Shown here piece after piece: positions 7,584 to 13,884 of a DNA stretch of 19,317 nt. Source of the stretch: JBICHM01 sp043101835 (GTDB lineage Bacteria > Planctomycetota > Phycisphaerae > Phycisphaerales > UBA1924). The position numbers and the translations under genes were made by a program. Positions within the stretch are counted from its first letter, which is position 1, and the number at the start of each line of letters is the position of its first letter. The notes beneath the pieces were generated by a model, which worked only from the letters and a program-made list of their open reading frames with translations, had not been told where the DNA came from and did not search any database. The stretch is from NCBI GenBank assembly GCA_043101835.1, contig JBICHM010000103.1, positions 1 to 19,317 on the forward strand, in the 5' to 3' direction.

Positions 7584-7597
7584 TCTTGATGTCGAAC
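7584..7597. promoter_or_regulatory. Degenerate operator half-site 2
   Basis: TCTTGA-TG-TCGAAC keeps the left arm of the palindrome exactly and the right arm only partly. Its centre is 20 bp from operator 1, about two helical turns, so it could be a weak cooperative site on the same DNA face. It overlaps the putative -35 of the plus-strand promoter. Confidence 0.4.
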
Positions 7598-7614
7598 CAG
7601 TTCGCCGATATCTT
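7586..7614 (+). promoter_or_regulatory. Putative promoter of the nmrA-like/DUF3891 operon (-35 TTGATG, -10 TATCTT)
   Basis: TTGATG (7586-7591), a 17-base spacer, then TATCTT (7609-7614), each matching the sigma-70 consensus in 4 of 6 positions. The expected transcription start is about 7621, leaving a leader of about 34 bases with GGA (7644-7646) ahead of ATG 7655. The -35 overlaps degenerate operator 2 and the -10/start region overlaps operator 3, an arrangement expected for repression. Confidence 0.5.
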
Positions 7615-7624
7615 GATTTCAAGA
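7611..7624. promoter_or_regulatory. Palindromic operator 3 (probable MarR site)
   Basis: TCTTGATTTCAAGA is a perfect 6-bp-arm inverted repeat with a 2-bp centre, the same core as operator 1. It covers the putative -10 and start region of the plus-strand promoter. Confidence 0.65.
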
Positions 7625-7654
7625 CAAATCTGACCACCCCCACGGAACCCACCC

Positions 7655-8344
7655 ATGACCGCCAACGCAGCCAGCACCAGCACCACCGTCAGCGCCCGCA
7701 CGCTCCGCATCGCCGTCTTCGGCGCTGCAGGCCAGGTCGGCCGGCGCATCGTCGCCGAGGCCGCCCGGCGCGCCCACCGCGTCACCGCCGTCACCCGCGC
7801 CCAGCCCGACCCCGGCGCCCTTCCCCTCGGCGTCACCGGCATCCGGCGCGATGTCGCCTCCGCCGACGACCTCGTCGCCATCGCCGCCGACCACGACCTC
7901 GTCATCTCCGCGCTTCGCCCGCCCGACGGGCAGGAGCCCCAGCTACTCGACCTCACCGCCGCCGTCGTCAACGCCGCGCGCACCGCCGGCACACGATTCC
8001 TGGTCGTCGGCGGCTCCGCGCCCCTCCGGCTCCCCGACGACCCCGAACACACCGTCCTCACCGCGCCCGGTTTCCTCCCCGACGCCTACCGCCCCATCGC
8101 GACCGCCTGCCAGCAGCAGCACGACTGGATCCTCGACCGTCTCGACGGCATCGGCGCCTATCTCTGCCCCCCCGCCGACCTCGCGCCCGGCACACGCACC
8201 GGCGCATACCGCGTCGACGACGACACGCTCATCGTCGACCAGCGCGGCGAGTCGCGCATCAGCATCGAGGATTTCGCCGTCGCCATCCTCGACGAAGCCG
8301 AGCGCCCCGCCCACACCGGCCGCCGCTTCACCGTCGGCGCCTGA
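7655..8344 (+). CDS. NAD(P)-binding reductase, NmrA/YwnB-like atypical SDR
   Basis: A 229-aa cytosolic Rossmann-fold protein. The N-terminal dinucleotide motif GAAGQVG (23-29) follows strand RIAVF. The acidic D66 in RRDVAS and the VISAL strand (83-87) are as in atypical SDRs. 'RFLVVGGSAPLRL' (114-126) and 'RISIEDFAVAILDEAERPAH...RFTVG' (201-228) match the YwnB/COG2910 type, in which the usual YxxxK catalytic pair is absent. Members are thought to be NAD(P)H-binding reductases or redox sensors; substrate unknown. It is first in a two-gene operon with a DUF3891 protein 30 bp downstream and diverges from marR, so it is the likely direct MarR target. The first 16 residues (Thr/Ser/Ala-rich) look like an unstructured extension. 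Confidence 0.85.
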   Translation: MTANAASTSTTVSARTLRIAVFGAAGQVGRRIVAEAARRAHRVTAVTRAQPDPGALPLGVTGIRRDVASADDLVAIAADHDLVISALRPPDGQEPQLLDLTAAVVNAARTAGTRFLVVGGSAPLRLPDDPEHTVLTAPGFLPDAYRPIATACQQQHDWILDRLDGIGAYLCPPADLAPGTRTGAYRVDDDTLIVDQRGESRISIEDFAVAILDEAERPAHTGRRFTVGA

Positions 8345-8374
8345 CCACCCCGTCCCGAACCGAAAGGACACGCC

Positions 8375-9283
8375 ATGCTCAAGGCCACCGTCGATCACAA
8401 CACATGGCTCGTGCAGCAGCACCACCACGCGCAGGTCAGCGGCTTCCTCGCCGCGCACTGGGGCGACGCCAACGGCTTCGCGTCCCCCGGCCACGAGCCC
8501 GGCGCCACGCACCCCGACCGGTGGCGCGATCAGGTCGTCCTCGCCATCGCCGAGCACGACAACGGCTGGTGGGAGACCGAAGCCATGCCCCGCATCAGCG
8601 CCCGCGACGGTCTTCCCGTCGGCGTCGGCGAGGCGGCCCCGCCCACCGACGAGAACGAGTTCACCCCCTGGATCTCCGGCGGCTTCGACCGATGGCGGCG
8701 CGGCATCGACCGCATCGCGAGCGCCCATCCCTACGCGGCGCTGCTCATCAGCATGCACGCCTACTGGCTCTACGCCGTCGCCTACGACGACCTGCTCGAC
8801 GACGAGCCTCGCCGCCACTTCGTCTTCGGCGCCCCCGATGTCGCCGCGGGCCTCATCGGCGACCGCACCGCCACCCGCGACTACCTCGACGACCTGCGCA
8901 TCCGGCAATCGCTCCTCGAGTCACGCATCGCCGACGACCCGACCCTCGCCCGTGCGCTCGAGCCCGAGCACCGCAACGTCCACTTCCGCCTGCTGCAACT
9001 CTTCGACTCGATGTCGCTCTACCTCGCGCTCAACGACCGGGACGACCACGAGCTTCCCGACATCCCCCGCGCCGGCTGGCGCGACCGCGTCACCATCACC
9101 TGGCGGCGCGCCGGCGCGCGAACGATCGAACTCGATCCCTACCCCTTCCGCATCGACGGCCTGCAGGTCCCGATGCCGATGCGCATCGTCGAACGCGACG
9201 ACGGCGCCGGCGATTCCCCGCTCGCCCGCCTCCACGCGGCCCCCATGCAGACCGTCGAGTTCATCTTCCGGAGCCGCGGCTGA
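8375..9283 (+). CDS. DUF3891 family protein of unknown function
   Basis: A 302-aa probably cytosolic protein. It starts WLVQQHHHAQVSGFLAAHWG (H16-H18) and continues to 'VVLAIAEHDNGWWE' (H61, D62), the pattern I recall for DUF3891. The conserved His and His-Asp pairs in helices suggest an all-alpha, HD-domain-like metal site, though no activity has been shown. A central aromatic-rich helical part (about 110-230) with 'SMHAYWLY' and 'LQLFDSMSLYLAL' is also family-like. The final third (about 235-302) is beta-rich ('VTITWRRAG...IELDPYPFRIDGLQVPMPMRIV'). AAAGGA lies nine bases before ATG 8375. Position behind the NmrA-like gene implies shared MarR control. It ends 18 bp from a convergent SDR gene. 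Confidence 0.8.
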   Translation: MLKATVDHNTWLVQQHHHAQVSGFLAAHWGDANGFASPGHEPGATHPDRWRDQVVLAIAEHDNGWWETEAMPRISARDGLPVGVGEAAPPTDENEFTPWISGGFDRWRRGIDRIASAHPYAALLISMHAYWLYAVAYDDLLDDEPRRHFVFGAPDVAAGLIGDRTATRDYLDDLRIRQSLLESRIADDPTLARALEPEHRNVHFRLLQLFDSMSLYLALNDRDDHELPDIPRAGWRDRVTITWRRAGARTIELDPYPFRIDGLQVPMPMRIVERDDGAGDSPLARLHAAPMQTVEFIFRSRG

Positions 9284-9301
9284 TGAACCGCGACGCCCCC
9301 G

Positions 9302-10264
9302 TCACCGCGCGGCCGCCTCCAGCGCCGCGTCGAGCATCTCGACGAGCGCATCCCGGTCCAGGCTGTACGCCTGGTCGGCGTTCAGCTCCGCGATGCGCTG
9401 CATCTGCGCCGCGAGCGTGAAGCGCGCCTCCATCGCGTTCGCCGTCACCATGTAGCGACGCTTGGGCGACTCGTCCGTCATCGCGTGCAGAAACGCCTCG
9501 GCCACCGGCGCCGGATCCGCCTGCTCGCTCTTGCCCTCGAGCATCGCGACCAGACCCTGCATCTGCGCCTCGTAGCGCGATCCCTCCGCCGAGTACCCGC
9601 GCTCGCGCATCCGCTCGAGAATGTTCTCGCCGATCTGCGAGCCGAAACTCCCCGGCTCAACGACGCTCACATGCACGCCGAAGGGCGCCATCTCGCCCGC
9701 GAGCGCATCGGTGTACGCCTCGATCGCAAACTTCGACATCGAGTACACCCCGCCGATCGGTGACGAGATGAACCCCGAGATCGAACTCGTCGTGCTGATG
9801 CGCCCCCCGCTCTCGATCAGCATCGGCGCGAACGCGCGCGTCACGCGCACCGGGCCGTACACATTCACATCGAACTGAAAGTGCACATCCTCATCGGTCA
9901 CCTCGATCAGCGGCCCCACAACGCCCACGCCCGCGTTGTTGATCAGCCCGTACAAGCCGCGCCCGCCCGCCCGCACCTGCTCAACCGCCGCGGCGATCTC
10001 GTCGGGCTTCGTCACATCCAGGCGCACCGCCTCGATGTTCTCGATCGCGTTCAGGGCGTCGATGTCCTCCTGCGACCGCGCGCCGGCGTACACATAGAAC
10101 CCGCGCTCGGCCAGCAGCTCCGCCGTCACCCGGCCGATTCCCGTGCTCGCGCCGGTGATCAGCACCGCGCGCCCCTCGCCCGTAGGCGCCTGCGCGCCCG
10201 CATCGGCGGCGATGAGAAGAAGACCCACGAGGGCCGCGACAACGACGCGGAACGATCGACGCAT
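9302..10264 (-). CDS. Short-chain dehydrogenase/reductase with N-terminal signal peptide
   Basis: A 320-aa classical SDR. Residues 1-25 form a signal peptide: MRR, then a hydrophobic core VVVAALVGLLLIAA and a cleavage-like AGAQA. The mature part has the NAD(P) motif TGASTGIG (37-44), D83 of RLDV, NNAG (109-112), serine cluster STTSSISG (157-164) and catalytic Y174-x3-K178 in YSMSK, so the enzyme looks intact. ATG 10264 has AGAAAGGA nine bases upstream; the longer frame to 10372 overlaps the doxX-like gene and adds nothing conserved. A TACGCT hexamer (10319-10314) about 50 bases upstream may be its -10. Export of a cofactor-dependent SDR is unusual; the signal could also act as a membrane anchor. 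Substrate unknown. Confidence 0.87.
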   Translation of the reverse strand: MRRSFRVVVAALVGLLLIAADAGAQAPTGEGRAVLITGASTGIGRVTAELLAERGFYVYAGARSQEDIDALNAIENIEAVRLDVTKPDEIAAAVEQVRAGGRGLYGLINNAGVGVVGPLIEVTDEDVHFQFDVNVYGPVRVTRAFAPMLIESGGRISTTSSISGFISSPIGGVYSMSKFAIEAYTDALAGEMAPFGVHVSVVEPGSFGSQIGENILERMRERGYSAEGSRYEAQMQGLVAMLEGKSEQADPAPVAEAFLHAMTDESPKRRYMVTANAMEARFTLAAQMQRIAELNADQAYSLDRDALVEMLDAALEAAAR

Positions 10265-10352
10265 GGCTGCTGTCCTTTCTGAGCCGCCCGCAGAGGGCGC
10301 TCGGTCGGCACGCAGCGTATCCGGTTCCGGCGCATAAGCGCGCCGACGCCCG

Positions 10353-10817
10353 TCAGCCGCGCTCCTGATCACGCCCGCCCCGCGGATGCACCGTCCCGCC
10401 GACCACCATCGCCGCCGAGATGATCAGCAGGTTCTTGACGATGTACTGCCCCTCCATCGTCAGCCCGTACGGAATCCGCCCCTCCTGGAAGGTCACCGCC
10501 GGCAGCATCACCAGCGGCATGAAGGTGCCCACCATCTGCAATGCGAGCAGCCCGATCGCGAACCGCAGCGTCGGCCGGAACAGGAACAGCACGCCGATCG
10601 CGACCTCCCACCACCCGATGACCGCAAGCCATCTCTCGGGGCTGAGCAGCGGCATCCACTCCACCGTCATCAGCACCAGCGGCGCCGCGGGCGAGAGCCC
10701 CAGCGGCTTTAGCACACCGAACCAGATGAAGATGATCGCCAGCGAATACCGCAGCGCCCCGTGCCCGAAGGTGCGCATGAACCCGCTGATGCGACGATCG
10801 ATCGCGCGGAACCGCAT
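10353..10817 (-). CDS. DoxX-like small membrane protein
   Basis: A 154-aa integral membrane protein with four predicted helices: about 22-40, 62-80, 84-106 and 126-143. The pattern is DoxX/DoxD-like: 'LRYSLAIIFIWFGVLKPLG' in helix 1, 'WWEVAIGVLFLF' in helix 2, 'ALQMVGTFMPLVMLP' in helix 3 and 'GQYIVKNLLIISAAMVVGG' in helix 4. DoxX-like proteins are linked to redox and thiol stress in some bacteria, but the biochemical role of this branch is not defined. It sits 60 bp after the AbgT gene and 88 bp before the secreted SDR, all on the same strand. A joint redox role with the SDR is only a guess. Confidence 0.75.
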   Translation of the reverse strand: MRFRAIDRRISGFMRTFGHGALRYSLAIIFIWFGVLKPLGLSPAAPLVLMTVEWMPLLSPERWLAVIGWWEVAIGVLFLFRPTLRFAIGLLALQMVGTFMPLVMLPAVTFQEGRIPYGLTMEGQYIVKNLLIISAAMVVGGTVHPRGGRDQERG

Positions 10818-10877
10818 GCCGCCCGCTCCAGTCTCCCCCGAGCCCGCGGAGGCAATCCTAGGTCGCGCGCGACGCGA

Positions 10878-12479
10878 TCACCCGCCCAGCGACTCCGGCG
10901 ACCAGGTCAGCGGAGCATCCACGCCGATCGGCAGCCCGAGGATGATCCAGATCACCAGCATGATCGTCCACACAATGAAGAACGCCACCGAGTACGGCAG
11001 CATCAGCGAGATCAGCGTCCCGATGCCCGCCTTCTTCACATACTGCTGCATGAAGACCAGCACCACCACGAGGTACTGGTTCAGGGGCGTGATCGCGTTC
11101 GTCGTCGAGTCGCCGATCCGGTACGCCACCTGCGTCAGCTCCGGGCTGATGCCGATCGTCATCAGCATCGGCACGAACACCGTCGCCAGCATCGCCCACT
11201 TCGCCGACATCGAACCGACGAACAGGTTGATAAAGCCCACCACGAAGATGAACCCGATCATCAGCGCCCAGGTCGGCAGCCCGGCGCGGCGCAGCATGTC
11301 GCCGCCCTCGATCGCCATCATCTGCCCGAGCCCGCTCTCGGCGAAACTCGCCACGAAGATCGCCGCGAAGAACGCCAGCACGATGTAGTTCGCCAGCACC
11401 CCCATGTACTCGGTCATCATCCGAACCACATCGCGGTCGGACTTGATCGTCCCCACCGCCACCCCGTACGCCAGCCCCGGGAAGAAGAACAGCAGCACCA
11501 GCAGCGGCACGATCGCGCCGATCCACGTCGCGAACGGCTGCTGATCCGGCCCCGTCCCGATCGACCCCGGCGCGTCATACAGGAAGCCCCACGGGAAGAC
11601 GACGTTCGCGATGATCCCGCCCAGCGTCACCACCGTCGCGATGACGCCCCACACCAGCCCGCGCTTCTCATCGCTCGTCAGGCGCAGATCGATCTCGTCG
11701 CCATCACCGCCCGGGCCGCCATCTTCCGGCGACTTGCCGTGCAGCCGCGGCTCCACGATCCACGCCGACACCGCCCACCCCACCAGTGTGATCAGAAACG
11801 TCGACGCGATCATGAAGTACCAGTTGCACGCCGGGTTCACGTTGTAGTTCGGGTCCAGAATCCGCGCGGCTTCCTCCGTCAGCCCCGCCAGCAGCGGGTC
11901 CAGCCCCGTCACCAGCAGGTTCGCGTTGAACCCCGCCGCCACGCCGCCGAACACCGCCGCCAGACCCACCAGCGGCGAACGCCCGATCGCCTTGTAGATC
12001 GCCGCCGCAAGCGGGGGCAGCACGATGTACCCCGCGTCCACCGCCATCGACGACATCACGCCCGCGAAGAACGTCGCCGGCGTGATCAATGACCGCGGCA
12101 TCACGATCAGGATCGTCTTCAGCATCGCCGCGATCAGGCCCGACTTCTCCGCGACCGCGATGCCGATCGCCGCCACCAGCACCAGCCCCAGCGGCCGGAA
12201 GTTGATGAAGATGTCGATCAGGTTCTCGATGACCCATCGGAACCCGTACGCGCTGACAAGGCTCGTTGACTGCGCGGTGAGCACCACGTCTCCCTCCGCG
12301 TTCCGCAGCACGCTCTGCCAGCCTTGCGCAGCCGCGAGCCACGAGAATCCGAAGACGCACACGACGCCGATCAGGAACAGCGTCGCCGGATCCGGCAGCG
12401 CGTTCCCGATCCGCTCGATCGCGTTGAGAATCCCGCCCTCGCGCTTCGCGCCGTCGCCCGTTGGTGCAGTGGTGCTCAT
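10878..12479 (-). CDS. AbgT family transporter
   Basis: A 533-aa inner-membrane transporter of normal family length with about 11 hydrophobic helices. It starts with the family-typical 'AIERIGNALPDPATLFLIGVV' (20-40). Conserved functional segments are MAVDAGYIVLPPL (145-157), 'GFNANLLVTGLDPLLAGLT' (183-201), SAKWAMLA (425-432) and the signature RIGDSTTNAITPLNQY (454-469). Characterised members take up p-aminobenzoyl-glutamate (AbgT) or export sulfonamides using the proton gradient (MtrF, YdaH). No abgA/abgB hydrolase gene lies nearby, so the substrate stays open. ATG 12479 is used because the longer frame adds Pro/Arg-rich sequence only. It lies 136 bp after the porin gene on the same strand, separate from the tightly coupled aspA-dcu-porin unit. 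Confidence 0.9.
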   Translation of the reverse strand: MSTTAPTGDGAKREGGILNAIERIGNALPDPATLFLIGVVCVFGFSWLAAAQGWQSVLRNAEGDVVLTAQSTSLVSAYGFRWVIENLIDIFINFRPLGLVLVAAIGIAVAEKSGLIAAMLKTILIVMPRSLITPATFFAGVMSSMAVDAGYIVLPPLAAAIYKAIGRSPLVGLAAVFGGVAAGFNANLLVTGLDPLLAGLTEEAARILDPNYNVNPACNWYFMIASTFLITLVGWAVSAWIVEPRLHGKSPEDGGPGGDGDEIDLRLTSDEKRGLVWGVIATVVTLGGIIANVVFPWGFLYDAPGSIGTGPDQQPFATWIGAIVPLLVLLFFFPGLAYGVAVGTIKSDRDVVRMMTEYMGVLANYIVLAFFAAIFVASFAESGLGQMMAIEGGDMLRRAGLPTWALMIGFIFVVGFINLFVGSMSAKWAMLATVFVPMLMTIGISPELTQVAYRIGDSTTNAITPLNQYLVVVLVFMQQYVKKAGIGTLISLMLPYSVAFFIVWTIMLVIWIILGLPIGVDAPLTWSPESLGG

Positions 12480-12615
12480 GGGTGGGGATTCTGCTGATGC
12501 CGGCCGCCCCCGCAAGTCCGCCCGGGCGATTCTCCCCGGCGAGCGCGTCAGCGCCCCGCCGGCGCCCCCCCGGCCGACCGGCGCCGCCACGCCGAACACA
12601 CCACCAGTTCTGGAC

Positions 12616-13872
12616 TCAGAAGCGCAGCGACACCTGCGCGCGGACCGCGAACTGATCCGGCTCCGCGCTGGCGCGGATCGCCAGATTGGTGCTCGGATTC
12701 ACCAGGCTGTCCGACTCCGCGTCGAAGAACCACTGCGCATCCACCGTGAACCGCACCGCCGTCGTGCCCGCGACGGGATAGTTGTTCCAGCCGACCGCGA
12801 GCGTCCGGAAGTCGCCGTTCCCGCCCGCGGCGCGGTCGTCATCATCGAACACCGCGTCGAATCGCGCGAATAGCTCGTTGTGATCGTCGAAGAACGCGCC
12901 CCCCTGCACGACGAACCCGTAGTCGTCGAGCCCGTCCCCCTCGTAGTCGTTCCGCGAGTAGTGCAGCGCGGTGAACGCGTTCCAGCCGTCCCCCTCGAGA
13001 CTGATCTCCATCACCCCGAAGAAGATTGACAGGTCGACACCCGGATCGGTCACCTCCGCACCGTTCTCCCAGTGCGCCCCGACGCCGATCTTCGCCGCAA
13101 AGTCGCTGCCCGGAAACGATGTGAACTCGCCGAACCGCGCCCAGTCGCCCGCCAGCCGCCGATCGACCTTCAGGCTCAACGAGTAGTCGGCCGACCGCGA
13201 GTCGTCGAAGGACCGGCGCGCCCCGCGCGCGCCCATGCCGAGTTCCAGGTACGCGCGTGTGTCCTCACCGAACGCCCGGAACTGAAGCCCCGTGAACGCG
13301 CCCGTGTTGAAGACCGAATCCGTCGGCGACGGCGCCGCCGCCAACTGGCTGTCCGGCGAGTGCTCGTTCTCGCGCGTCAGGTCCGACACCATCTGCCCGG
13401 CGCGAAGGTGCAGCCCGTCGCGCAGCGCAAAGTCCATATACGCGCGATCCAGCTCCGCCACACCCGTCAGCGTGCGGTCGGTGAACCCGGGCTCCGGCGT
13501 CGTTCCGCTGAACTGCGCCCGGACGTAATACCCGATGTCCTCGTGCACCCGCCCGCTGAACCACAGCCGCGCCCGCGCGACCTCAAATCCCGATTCGTCG
13601 TCGATATAGTCCGGCCCCTCGTCCTCGATGTGGTTGTAGGTGTACCGAAACTGAATCAGCCCGCCGATGTTCAGCCGGAACGCGCCCTCGGGGTCCTCGA
13701 TGTGGAACCCCCCGTCGTGGCCCGAACCCGACGACCGCAGCAGGCTCGACCGTGCCTCCGCGTCCGCGAGCACCTCCGCCACCAGCGCGCGGACCTCGTC
13801 CGAATCCTGCGCAGACCCCGGGCCGGCCCCGAGAACAGCCGTCGCAACACCCAGCGAAACCGCGGCCAGCAT
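12616..13872 (-). CDS. Outer-membrane porin, phosphate-selective porin O/P-like
   Basis: A 418-aa beta-barrel protein. Residues 1-22 are a signal peptide ending GSAQ, but with no Lys/Arg in the n-region. A short helical stretch (about 25-46) follows. The barrel then begins at 'FRLNIGGLIQFRYTYN' (65-80), with many alternating strands and acidic loops (DDDDR, EGDGLDDYG). The sequence ends VRAQVSLRF, with the terminal Phe expected for BAM-dependent outer membrane proteins. 'FEVARARLWFSGRVHEDIGYYVRAQF' resembles the OprP/OprO-type family used for anion uptake. The start is fixed by an in-frame TAG (the dcu stop) five codons upstream. AGGGGG (13886-13881) is the ribosome binding site and overlaps that stop, so translation is probably coupled. 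It likely passes dicarboxylates for the adjacent transporter (inference). Confidence 0.82.
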   Translation of the reverse strand: MLAAVSLGVATAVLGAGPGSAQDSDEVRALVAEVLADAEARSSLLRSSGSGHDGGFHIEDPEGAFRLNIGGLIQFRYTYNHIEDEGPDYIDDESGFEVARARLWFSGRVHEDIGYYVRAQFSGTTPEPGFTDRTLTGVAELDRAYMDFALRDGLHLRAGQMVSDLTRENEHSPDSQLAAAPSPTDSVFNTGAFTGLQFRAFGEDTRAYLELGMGARGARRSFDDSRSADYSLSLKVDRRLAGDWARFGEFTSFPGSDFAAKIGVGAHWENGAEVTDPGVDLSIFFGVMEISLEGDGWNAFTALHYSRNDYEGDGLDDYGFVVQGGAFFDDHNELFARFDAVFDDDDRAAGGNGDFRTLAVGWNNYPVAGTTAVRFTVDAQWFFDAESDSLVNPSTNLAIRASAEPDQFAVRAQVSLRF

Positions 13873-13884
13873 GCGAGGCGCCCC

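Noticed and set aside
10761..12092. Long plus-strand frame across the AbgT gene
   Set aside because: The translation is almost entirely Arg, His, Gln and Pro, a shadow of the real minus-strand transporter.
12558..12586. Rho-independent terminator after the porin gene
   Set aside because: A 7-bp GC-only stem with a 13-base loop exists, but there is no T-run, and such pairings are common by chance in this GC-rich DNA.
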